This document shows positions 5,953 through 11,529 of a stretch of DNA of 11,647 bases, one piece after another. The notes beneath the pieces are model-generated. The model had not been told where the DNA came from. It was given only the letters and a program-made list of their open reading frames with translations, and made no database searches. The first letter of the stretch is position 1, and each line of letters begins with the position of its first letter. The stretch lies in NCBI GenBank assembly GCA_934155165.1, contig CAKPGS010000034.1:1-11647 (forward strand). Reading direction: 5' to 3'. The DNA comes from an uncultured Clostridia bacterium (GTDB taxonomy: Bacteria; Bacillota; Clostridia; TANB77; CAG-508). Position numbers and translations under genes: made by a program.

Positions 5953-6603
5953 ATGAAAAATATAAGTAAAATATTATATGTATTGTGCATATTAGTTATA
6001 ATTGTTGGAATAATAGTATGGAAAAATGCTGGACTTAATTATTCAACAGAACTAGCATATGGAACAACTGTAGAAATATATTTTGATAATTCTACAAATA
6101 AAAACGATATAGAAAATATTGCTAAAGATGCCTTTGGAAAAGATATAAAAGTTAAAGAAATTGAAAGATTTAGTGATGCATTTGCAATAAAAGTTAAAGG
6201 CGAAATAACAGATGAGCAAAAAAATAATTTCGTTTCTAAAATAAATGAAAAATACAGTTTAGAAAAAACAGTAGAAGATTTAACAATAATAGAAACACCA
6301 GCAATTCAAGGAAGGGATTTAGCTAAAAATTATATAAAACCTGCAAGTATATCTGCTGTCTTAATATTGGTATATTTAACAATAAGATATAGAAAAATAG
6401 GAAGTATAAAATTAGCTTTAATCACTTTAGTAAAAATAGCAATAATAACAGGAGCATATTTTGGATTAGTAATAATAACAAGATTGCCAATAATAAGTTT
6501 ATACACAATACCTGTAGGGATGTTTATAGCTATAATTGCATTAATTACATTGTGTTATAAAAATGAAAATAAATTAGAAGAAAATAATAGCAAAAACAAA
6601 TAA
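5953..6603 (+). CDS. secF: Short, divergent SecF
   Basis: 216 aa, whereas SecF is usually about 290-320. GGAGAGTG lies before the ATG and the gene starts 23 bases after secD, so the two form an operon. Order: membrane segment 1 (about 5-23); GLNYSTELAYGTTVEI (about 27-42) in place of the conserved GIDFxGGT motif; a periplasmic domain (about 43-112); IIETPAIQGRDLAKNY, corresponding to the VGPxIGxEL region; then only three more membrane segments (about 130-147, 155-176, 180-203). The ALIHDV motif reads ITLVKIA, and the GYSxNDTIVxFDRIREN motif is missing altogether. The last two helices of normal SecF are absent. The end is a clean stop followed by palindrome C, so it is not simply cut by an insertion. 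Assignment rests on position after secD plus the topology. Confidence 0.72.
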   Translation: MKNISKILYVLCILVIIVGIIVWKNAGLNYSTELAYGTTVEIYFDNSTNKNDIENIAKDAFGKDIKVKEIERFSDAFAIKVKGEITDEQKNNFVSKINEKYSLEKTVEDLTIIETPAIQGRDLAKNYIKPASISAVLILVYLTIRYRKIGSIKLALITLVKIAIITGAYFGLVIITRLPIISLYTIPVGMFIAIIALITLCYKNENKLEENNSKNK

Positions 6604-6615
6604 AATATTATAATT

Positions 6616-6640
6616 GTAGGGGCGACCATTGGTCGTCTTT
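6616..6640 (+). repeat. GTAGG-type intergenic palindrome C
   Basis: Leader TGTAGG, GGCGACC (6621-6627), loop ATT, GGTCGTC (6631-6637), then TTTATTTTATT. One pair is G-T (6622 with 6636), which pairs in RNA from the plus strand but not from the minus strand. It could serve as a weak terminator for secF. Confidence 0.7.
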
Positions 6641-6707
6641 ATTTTATTATATTAATAATGTCAAATTTTGTCCTATTATCTCATATAATAAAATAGGAGA
6701 TGATAGT

Positions 6708-7052
6708 GTGCAAAGAAATAATATTTTTAGAAGATTTTTTTTTAATAGGTCAAATAGATATAATAATGAAATAACATATAATGATGCAAAAAAGATTATG
6801 AGAGAAGAAGCAAATTCATATTTGATAGATGTGCGCAGTAAACAAGAATATAATGAATATCATCTACCAAATTCAATAAATCTACCAGTTTATAATATTG
6901 AAAAAGATATAAACACAATTACAAATGATGTAGATAGTGTTATAATCTTGTATTGTCAAATGGGTAGTAGAAGCAGAAAAGCTTTGGAAAAATTAAAAAG
7001 ATTAGGTTATAAAAATTTGTATAACTTAAAAGGTGGATTAGAAAATTTATAA
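6708..7052 (+). CDS. Rhodanese-like domain protein
   Basis: 114 aa, single rhodanese domain after a basic N-terminus (RRFFFNRSNR). Motifs: SYLIDVRSKQEYNEYHLPNSINLP (the DVR and EYxxGHIPGAxNIP region), catalytic Cys in ILYCQMGSRSRKA (CxxGxRS active loop), and the closing LGYKNLYNLKGGLENL. Such proteins carry sulfur as a persulfide on the active Cys and donate it to acceptors; the partner here is unknown. The start is GTG 6708 with AGGAG (6695-6699) 8 bases upstream. TATAAT (6684-6689) is a likely -10, but the -35 is weak. An imperfect dyad (6671-6679 with 6685-6698) covers this -10 and the ribosome site. Confidence 0.88.
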   Translation: MQRNNIFRRFFFNRSNRYNNEITYNDAKKIMREEANSYLIDVRSKQEYNEYHLPNSINLPVYNIEKDINTITNDVDSVIILYCQMGSRSRKALEKLKRLGYKNLYNLKGGLENL

Positions 7053-7104
7053 AGATAAAAATATAAATTATCGGATATCAATTGTATTAATTTGATATTT
7101 CATC

Positions 7105-7129
7105 AGTGTAGCGGAGGTCATTGACCACC
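7105..7129 (+). repeat. GTAGG-type intergenic palindrome D (degenerate)
   Basis: Leader AGTGTAGC, then GGAGGTC (7113-7119), loop ATT, GACCACC (7123-7129). One A-A mismatch (7115 with 7127) interrupts the stem. It lies after the rhodanese gene in its sense orientation and faces palindrome E 16 bases away, between convergent genes. Confidence 0.65.
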
Positions 7130-7144
7130 ATAAAAAATATTAAA

Positions 7145-7168
7145 GGCGACCAATGGTCGCCCCTACAA
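7145..7168 (-). repeat. GTAGG-type intergenic palindrome E (minus orientation)
   Basis: On the minus strand: TTGTAGG leader, GGCGACC, loop ATT, GGTCGCC (plus-strand arms 7155-7161 and 7145-7151), then TTTAATATTTTTT. A perfect 7-bp stem with an interrupted T-run, sense-oriented behind the minus-strand gene 7207-7467, for which it may be a terminator. Same arms as palindrome C but inverted. Confidence 0.75.
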
Positions 7169-7206
7169 TAAATTTAATTTCAATTTTTTTTGCTATGTAA
7201 AAAATT

Positions 7207-7467
7207 CTACAAATTCATTTTTATATTATTGTTTAGATTTGCTGATTGCATTAATTGTGTAAATTCATCTTGTTTCAAAAATCTATCTAAATTTCTTTCA
7301 GATATTCCTGTGTTTGTACTAATATCTTCAACTGTGCTTGTGGTGTGTGTTGATAGATAGTTTTTAAGTTGTTGCATTTCAAAGTTTTCTTTTGGTTCAC
7401 ATTTTGGACATACATTTTGGTCTGTTACGAAAAAACATCCACAACGTTCACATTTATTAAAATTCAT
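7207..7467 (-). CDS. Zinc-ribbon / helix-turn-helix protein (YvyF-like)
   Basis: 86 aa with AAGGAGG 8 bases before the ATG. The N-terminus has two CxxC pairs (CERCGCF and CPKCEP, cysteines 6, 9, 20, 23), a clear zinc ribbon. Residues 30-70 form a small helical domain, MQQLKNYLSTHTTSTVEDISTNTGISERNLDRFLKQ, that reads as a winged-helix-like DNA-binding or MerR-like fold. This two-part design resembles the short flagellar-operon protein YvyF of Bacillus, but no flagellar gene lies nearby, so I do not assign that role. A small transcription regulator is likely (inference). It is divergent from ruvA with 151 bases between the start codons. Confidence 0.8.
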   Translation of the reverse strand: MNFNKCERCGCFFVTDQNVCPKCEPKENFEMQQLKNYLSTHTTSTVEDISTNTGISERNLDRFLKQDEFTQLMQSANLNNNIKMNL

Positions 7468-7503
7468 AAAAGTTTCCTCCTTGGTAATTACAAAGTTTTA
7501 CAA

Positions 7504-7512
7504 ATTGTATCA
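7504..7512 (-). promoter_or_regulatory. Extended -10 element for the zinc-ribbon gene
   Basis: Minus-strand TGATACAAT (-10 TACAAT at 7504-7509 with TGA before it). No convincing -35 at the right distance, only A/T-rich sequence that could serve as an UP-like region. Its position gives a leader of about 30 bases. Confidence 0.4.
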
Positions 7513-7550
7513 TATATTTCAAAAAAATAAAATAAAAAAACAAAAAATAC

Positions 7551-7578
7551 TTGAAAATATTTTTTTATATGTTATAAT
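7551..7578 (+). promoter_or_regulatory. Promoter of the ruvA-rarA operon
   Basis: TTGAAA (7551-7556), 16-base spacer, TATAAT (7573-7578) with extended TGT. No LexA-type (Cheo) box with GAAC-N4-GTTC is visible between here and the start codon, so SOS control is not evident. Confidence 0.72.
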
Positions 7579-7618
7579 ACGTCTTAACTAGAAAATTTGT
7601 TTGTAAAGAGGTAGCAAA

Positions 7619-8218
7619 ATGTTTTCATATATAAAAGGAAATTTAGAAGTAAAAAGCAATGGATTTGTTGTAATAGATGTAAATGGAATTGGATTTAAAA
7701 TTTTTATGTCTGAAAATGCAATAAATAAATTAGAGGATATAGGAAAAGTTGTTAAAGTATATACATATATGAATGTTAGAGAAGACGATATTAGTTTATA
7801 TGGCTTTAACTCTAATGAAGAACTAAGAATGTTTGAATTATTAATTGGAGTAAGTGGAATTGGAGCAAAATCAGCAGTTGCAATACTTTCAAATATAGAA
7901 CCATCAACTTTTGCACTTGCTGTTATTTCAGATGATGTAGATAGACTAACAAAACTACCAGGAATTGGAAAGAAATCAGCACAAAGAATTATTTTAGAAC
8001 TTAAAGATAAGTTGAAAAATGAAAATGTAGATGTTAAAGTTGAAGCTGAAACAATAAAAACAGAAATTGAAGATAACAAAAATAAAAACGAAGCTATTGC
8101 AGCTCTTAAAGTTTTAGGATATCGAAACGTAGAAATAGAAAAAGCTTTTGAAAAAATAAATGTAAAAGATTTATCTGTAGAAGATATTATTAGGAAAGCA
8201 TTAGTTGCTTTAGCATAG
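7619..8218 (+). CDS. ruvA: Holliday junction branch migration protein RuvA
   Basis: 199 aa, full length. RuvA tetramers hold the four-way junction flat and load the RuvB motor. Domain I (1-63) is the OB fold starting MFSYIKGNLEVKSNGFVVIDVNGIGF and including YTYMNVREDDISLYGF. Domain II carries two helix-hairpin-helix motifs, ELLIGVSGIGAKSA (about 73-86) and LTKLPGIGKKSAQRIILEL (about 107-125). After an acidic/lysine linker, domain III (about 155-199) ends AIAALKVLGY...VEDIIRKALVALA and is the RuvB-binding part. The start is ATG 7619 behind AAAGAGGT. The usual next gene, ruvB, is replaced by rarA 20 bases downstream. Confidence 0.97.
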   Translation: MFSYIKGNLEVKSNGFVVIDVNGIGFKIFMSENAINKLEDIGKVVKVYTYMNVREDDISLYGFNSNEELRMFELLIGVSGIGAKSAVAILSNIEPSTFALAVISDDVDRLTKLPGIGKKSAQRIILELKDKLKNENVDVKVEAETIKTEIEDNKNKNEAIAALKVLGYRNVEIEKAFEKINVKDLSVEDIIRKALVALA

Positions 8219-8238
8219 TGAAAAGAAGGGATTAAAAA

Positions 8239-9489
8239 ATGGACTTGAATAAACCTTTAGCATATAGAATGAGACCAAACACTCTTGAAGAATATGTAGG
8301 ACAAGAACATCTATTAGGAAAAAATAAAATTTTATATAGAACAATAAAAGCAGATAGATTATCAAGCATTATTTTATTTGGACCTCCTGGATGTGGAAAA
8401 ACTTCATTAGCAAGAGTTATAAGCAGAACGACAAATTACAAATTTTATCAAATAAATGCAACAACAGCAGGAGTATCAGATATAAAAAGAGTTGTAGAAG
8501 AAACACAAAACTTTATGATGAATCCAAAAGGAAAAAGCATTTTATTTATAGATGAAATTCACAGATTCAATAAATTGCAACAAGATGCACTTTTGCCATA
8601 TGTAGAAAATGGAACAATTATATTAATTGGAGCTACAACAGAAAATCCATATTTTGAAGTAAACAAAGCTTTAATATCAAGGTCAATGGTATTTAAATTA
8701 GAACCGTTAAATGAAAAAGATATATTAAAAGTTTTGAAATTATCATTAGAAAAAGAAGAAGGTTTAAAAAACTATAATATAAAAATTGAAGAAGAAACTT
8801 TAGAAAAAATTGCTATTGCATCAAACGGAGATGTAAGAACTGCTCTAAATGGGTTAGAAGTTGCTGTTCTTACAACAGAACTTTCTTCAGATGGATTTAT
8901 ACATATAACAGATGAAGTTGTTGCACAAAGTATGCAAAATAGAAAAGCAATATTTGACAAAAATGGAGATAGTCATTACGATAATATAAGTGCTTTTATA
9001 AAATCTTTGAGAGGCAGTGACGCAGATGCAGCAGTGTTCTACTTAGCAAGAGCTTTGAATGCTGGAGAGGATCCAATGTTTTTAGCACGTAGAATTGTTA
9101 TATCATCTTCGGAAGATGTGGGAATGGCAAATCCCAATGCACTAGTAATAGCAAATTCAGCTATGCAAGCGGTTAATATGGTTGGAATGCCAGAAGCAAG
9201 AATTATATTAGCAGAGGCGGCTGTTTATGTGGCAAATTCACCAAAGTCGAATGCATCATATTTAGCAATAAATAAAGCACTAGAAGATGTAAAAACTAAA
9301 AATACAGGAGAAGTTCCTATGCATATAAGAAATGCACCAATAGAAGGAATGAGAGACTTAGGCTATAATGAAGGATATTTATATCCACACGATTTTCCAG
9401 GTCATTATGTAGAACAACAATACTTGCCAGATGAAATGAAAGATGTAAAATATTATATAGAAGATGAAAATTGTAAAAAAATAAAATAA
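8239..9489 (+). CDS. rarA: Replication-associated recombination protein A (RarA/MgsA), AAA+ ATPase
   Basis: 416 aa, normal length. RarA is a AAA+ ATPase of the clamp-loader clade acting at stalled forks and gaps and binding SSB. Visible: LAYRMRPNTLEEYVGQEHLLG at the start, Walker A GPPGCGKTS (48-56), NATTAGVSDIKRVV, Walker B ILFIDEIHRFNKLQQDALLP (D105, E106), sensor 1 LIGATTENPYFEVNKALISRS, sensor 2 region NGDVRTALNGLE, and the RarA-specific C-terminal tetramerisation region with HYDNISAFIKSLRGSDADAAVFYLARAL, RRIVISSSEDVGMA and the closing YPHDFPGHYVEQQYLPD. It is co-transcribed with ruvA (20-base gap, AGAAGGGA ribosome site). It is not RuvB, which has a different C-terminal domain. Confidence 0.96.
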   Translation: MDLNKPLAYRMRPNTLEEYVGQEHLLGKNKILYRTIKADRLSSIILFGPPGCGKTSLARVISRTTNYKFYQINATTAGVSDIKRVVEETQNFMMNPKGKSILFIDEIHRFNKLQQDALLPYVENGTIILIGATTENPYFEVNKALISRSMVFKLEPLNEKDILKVLKLSLEKEEGLKNYNIKIEEETLEKIAIASNGDVRTALNGLEVAVLTTELSSDGFIHITDEVVAQSMQNRKAIFDKNGDSHYDNISAFIKSLRGSDADAAVFYLARALNAGEDPMFLARRIVISSSEDVGMANPNALVIANSAMQAVNMVGMPEARIILAEAAVYVANSPKSNASYLAINKALEDVKTKNTGEVPMHIRNAPIEGMRDLGYNEGYLYPHDFPGHYVEQQYLPDEMKDVKYYIEDENCKKIK

Positions 9490-9529
9490 ATTTAATATTA
9501 AGAAAATTGTACTAATAATTGTTAAATGA

Positions 9530-9556
9530 TGTAGGGGTCGGCGTTCTCGACGACCC
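9530..9556 (+). repeat. GTAGG-type intergenic palindrome F
   Basis: Leader TGTAG, GGGTCG (9535-9540) with CGACCC (9551-9556), an internal G-A mismatch, and an inner CG/CG pair closing a TTCT loop. No T-run follows. It lies in the sense orientation behind rarA. Confidence 0.65.
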
Positions 9557-9640
9557 ACTAAAATAAAGATAAATAAAAATTTTTTTTACAAGACAATTTA
9601 ACTAATAGGTAAATGTGAAGATGAAAAGAGGTGAATAAAA

Positions 9641-9796
9641 ATGAAATTAGAAAAAATAATAAAAGAAAACGATAAATTTGAATTTGAATTACAAAAGCTG
9701 TTAGATATATCTTCTAATATAGAGAATGAAGATCTACGTACAAGATTAATAGCTCAATTTATAAAATGTCAAGATATAATTTTAAATCAAAATTAA
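9641..9796 (+). CDS. Hypothetical protein, 51 aa
   Basis: Not recognised. AGAGGTG lies 8 bases before the ATG. The product is MKLEKIIKENDKFEFELQKL followed by LDISSNIENEDLRTRLIAQF and a short tail, an amphipathic, mostly helical, charged peptide with one Cys and no membrane segment. It looks like a small coiled-coil or helical-hairpin protein. It precedes the TauE/SafE pair by 35 bases, and its codon use matches its neighbours. Confidence 0.6.
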   Translation: MKLEKIIKENDKFEFELQKLLDISSNIENEDLRTRLIAQFIKCQDIILNQN

Positions 9797-9831
9797 GAAT
9801 AAAATATATAATATTTGAAAAAAATATTTAT

Positions 9832-10182
9832 ATGATGAAAAAAGTTTTATTAGGTATTATTTCAGGATTAATTTGTGGTCTATTTGCATCTGGTGGTGGC
9901 TTAATTTTAGTTCCAGCTTATGTGTACATTTTACATATGGATGATGTGAAAGCTAGAGCTACTTCGGTTTTTTCTATTTTACCCATGGTAACTGTTAGTG
10001 GATTAGTATATTATAAAGAAAGATTAGTAGATTTTAAATTAGGAATATTGTGTGCAATTGGAGGAATTGTTGGAGGAATAATAGGAGCAAAACTATTAAA
10101 AAAAATGCCAACAAAATATTTAAAAATTTTTTATGCAATATTTTTAATATATGCTTCTATTAAAATGATTTTTTTAAAATAA
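9832..10182 (+). CDS. TauE/SafE (TSUP) family membrane protein, half-length, first copy
   Basis: 116 aa, about half of a standard TSUP protein (about 250 aa with 7-8 helices). TSUP proteins export or import sulfite, sulfonates or other organic anions; the substrate here is unknown. It has the family opening MKKVLLGIISGLICGLFASGGGLILVPAYV (GxxxGxxxxGGGxxxVP), then ARATSVFSILPMVTVSGLVYY, corresponding to the conserved ATS motif, GGIVGGIIGAKLLKKMP, and a final helix, about four helices in all. I choose ATG 9832 (or 9835). The upstream in-frame ATG at 9766 lies inside the 51-aa gene and adds a charged, non-family extension. Neither start has a clear ribosome site, so coupling to the upstream gene is possible. 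A second half-gene follows after 19 bases. Confidence 0.82.
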   Translation: MMKKVLLGIISGLICGLFASGGGLILVPAYVYILHMDDVKARATSVFSILPMVTVSGLVYYKERLVDFKLGILCAIGGIVGGIIGAKLLKKMPTKYLKIFYAIFLIYASIKMIFLK

Positions 10183-10201
10183 ATTATAAGAAGGTGGAAA
10201 A

Positions 10202-10580
10202 ATGCTACAAATACTTGTAGGAGCAATTTCAGGTATAGTTAGTCGGTTTAGGAATGGGAGGAGGAACAATTCTAATTCTAATATTAACTTTATTTGGAAA
10301 TGTAGAACAACATATAGCACAAGCTACAAATTTAATATTTTTCATACCAACATCAATTGCTGCTATATGTATAAATTGGAAAAATAAAACAATAGATAAA
10401 AAAGTAGGATTTATAGTAGGAGGAACAGGAACGATAGGAGCAATTATAGGAGCACTTGTTTCGTATAAATTAAATACGCAAATATTAAGAAAATGTTTTG
10501 GATTTTTTTTAGCGATAATAGCATTACATGAAATATATGTAATTATAAAGTCGAATAAAAAGGAGAAAAAACACACATAA
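10202..10580 (+). pseudogene. TauE/SafE (TSUP) half-length protein, second copy, frameshifted
   Basis: GAAGGTGG lies before ATG 10202. The first 13 codons read MLQILVGAISGIV, then the family motif SGLGMGGGTILILIL appears only in the next frame (from 10245). Removing one base near 10243-10244 (AGTCGGTTTA to AGTGGTTTA) restores a protein of about 125 aa ending KKEKKHT. It would have four helices, QATNLIFFIPTSIAAICINW and GGTGTIGAIIGALVSYKL, matching the second TSUP half. The rest of the frame is undamaged, so the change is recent or is a sequence error. The first copy and this one would together supply the two halves of one transporter. Confidence 0.75.
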
Positions 10581-10616
10581 TAAAAATAAATCTTACAATG
10601 AAAGGAAATGATTAAA

Positions 10617-10760
10617 ATGAAATTTATGAAAGGTGTAATGGTAGGAACACTTATATCTGCAGGAGCAGTTATGATATATATGGATGCAAACAATATGAAT
10701 AAAAAGAAACTTGTAAAAAAAGGAAAACAAATGGCAAAGAAGTTAGGAATTTTGTATTAA
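10617..10760 (+). CDS. Small membrane peptide, 47 aa
   Basis: AAAGGAAAT lies 8 bases before the ATG. The N-terminal half (MKFMKGVMVGTLISAGAVMIYM) is one membrane segment with small residues. The C-terminal half is strongly basic (NKKKLVKKGKQMAKKLGILY). The pattern resembles short YtxH-like or similar membrane-anchored Firmicutes proteins, but I cannot name a family. It is the last plus-strand gene before rusA, 36 bases after the broken TSUP gene. Confidence 0.65.
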   Translation: MKFMKGVMVGTLISAGAVMIYMDANNMNKKKLVKKGKQMAKKLGILY

Positions 10761-10784
10761 AATTATTTAATAAACATTTAAAAT

Positions 10785-10850
10785 GGGTCTGAGGAAATTT
10801 TGAAGTTGTTCAAACATTATGTGAAACTACCAAATTTTCTCCGACCCTAC
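10785..10850 (-). repeat. Long imperfect hairpin with GTAGGG end, between the 47-aa gene and rusA
   Basis: GGGTC (10785-10789) pairs with GACCC (10843-10847). After one mismatch, ten more pairs follow (10791-10800 with 10832-10841, including one G-T). After further mismatches GTT/AAC extends the stem to 10807/10825, leaving a loop of about 17 bases. On the minus strand it begins GTAGGGTCGGAG, so the leader of the short palindromes recurs and again points in the sense of the adjoining gene, rusA. Confidence 0.6.
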
Positions 10851-10879
10851 ATAAAAAAGTAAATATTCATAATATATAA

Positions 10880-11290
10880 TTAGTATTCTTCAATTTTTAC
10901 ATAAATTCTTTCAACTGTATCGTATTTTTTTTCAACATCTAGTTTTGTTATTTGATTATCATCTTTAAAAGCAATTTTATTTAGAGCGTCTAAAATAATC
11001 TTTACAATATTGTCTATGTCTGGTTTTTTTGTTGGACTTATTTCGTTCTTTAACATTTTTTCTGTATTTATTTTACTAGTACTTTTTAAAATAGGAAAGT
11101 AAGCAATTATTGTAACTTTAATTCTACTTTTTAAAGGAACATATTTGGGATATTTAATAACAAAGTATTGCTTTATTAAATTTTCATAATCCTTTGTTTG
11201 AGATGGGGTATATGCTTGCATTGTATAAGTATTAACTTTTGGTCTTGCTTTTCCTGTTATTTTTCCAATTACTTCAAATTCATAAAACAT
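10880..11290 (-). CDS. rusA: RusA-family Holliday junction endonuclease
   Basis: 136 aa (E. coli RusA is 120). RusA is a dimeric, metal-dependent nuclease that cuts four-way junctions symmetrically. The N-terminus FEVIGKITGKARPKVN matches the family strand with the GxPxPKxRPR-like basic loop. The catalytic block is clear: KKPDIDNIVKIILDALNKIAFKDDNQI, with D91, D93, K97, D101 and D110/D111 corresponding to the acidic residues and lysine essential in E. coli RusA (D70, D72, K76, D91). AAAGGAG lies before the ATG. RusA genes are often phage-derived, but no other phage gene is near and base composition is normal for the window. With RuvA and RarA it adds a resolvase to the local set of branched-DNA enzymes. 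Confidence 0.93.
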   Translation of the reverse strand: MFYEFEVIGKITGKARPKVNTYTMQAYTPSQTKDYENLIKQYFVIKYPKYVPLKSRIKVTIIAYFPILKSTSKINTEKMLKNEISPTKKPDIDNIVKIILDALNKIAFKDDNQITKLDVEKKYDTVERIYVKIEEY

Positions 11291-11320
11291 AAAAAACTCC
11301 TTTTAATAAAAACTTAAAAC

Positions 11321-11351
11321 ATTATACCATAAATTCAGAAAAGATGTTGAA
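11321..11351 (-). promoter_or_regulatory. Extended -10 promoter for rusA
   Basis: Minus-strand TGGTATAAT (-10 TATAAT at 11321-11326). A weak -35 candidate TTCAAC (11346-11351) lies at 19 bases. Predicted start is about 11314, with AAAGGAG in a leader of about 25 bases. Confidence 0.6.
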
Positions 11352-11388
11352 TGATTTTTGGTAATTTTGGGGACGTGGTCAAAAATCA
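11352..11388. repeat. Dyad with G-rich loop upstream of rusA
   Basis: TGATTTTTG (11352-11360) and CAAAAATCA (11380-11388) are perfect 9-bp inverted repeats around a loop holding TTTTGGGGACGTGG. It lies just upstream of the rusA promoter. It could be an operator or a degenerate copy of a dispersed intergenic repeat. Confidence 0.5.
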
Positions 11389-11416
11389 CTATGTAAATAA
11401 TTTTTAATTGAACATT

Positions 11417-11474
11417 AAAATATAACTGTATAAATTCAAAATTAGTTTTTGAAATTGTATAGTTATATTTTTTT
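11417..11474 (+). terminator. 55-nt near-perfect hairpin with T-run
   Basis: AAAATATAACT and the following bases (11417-11441) pair with 11447-11471 in 24 of 25 positions around a 5-base loop, followed by TTT. Two of the pairs are G-T (11428 with 11460, 11431 with 11457), which hold only in RNA copied as the plus strand. It looks like an intrinsic terminator or structured RNA of a plus-strand transcript, yet no plus-strand gene lies between 10760 and here. Confidence 0.55.
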
Positions 11475-11494
11475 GAAAAAAGTCGAAATTTGTA

Positions 11495-11523
11495 TTGACA
11501 ATAATAAACTAATATGTTAAGAT
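11495..11523 (+). promoter_or_regulatory. Consensus promoter reading out of the window
   Basis: Perfect TTGACA (11495-11500), 17-base spacer, TAAGAT (11518-11523) with extended TGT. It is the only perfect -35 I found. Predicted start is about 11530. The transcript has no start codon with a ribosome site before the window ends, so it has a leader of at least 115 bases. Confidence 0.75.
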
Positions 11524-11529
11524 AATCAA

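Noticed and set aside
2735..7168. CRISPR array formed by the GTAGG palindromes
   Set aside because: The copies are kilobases apart, vary in the arms, occur in both orientations and have no regular spacers or cas genes.
7588..8079. 163-codon open frame opposite ruvA
   Set aside because: It is a Ser/Thr/Leu/Ile-rich shadow of a strongly conserved gene and runs into the ruvA leader without its own signals.
9766..9834. Upstream ATG as start of the first TSUP half
   Set aside because: It overlaps the 51-aa gene, has no ribosome site, and adds a charged extension before the conserved N-terminus. The ATG at 9832/9835 matches the family start.
10229..10693. 154-codon open frame on the minus strand over the frameshifted TSUP gene
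   Set aside because: It is longer than either plus-strand piece, but it has no ribosome site and a Cys/Ile/Phe-rich random look. The plus strand restores a known family motif after a one-base correction.
10880..11290. Prophage remnant because of rusA
   Set aside because: No integrase, terminase, capsid or other phage gene is nearby, and the composition matches the surroundings.
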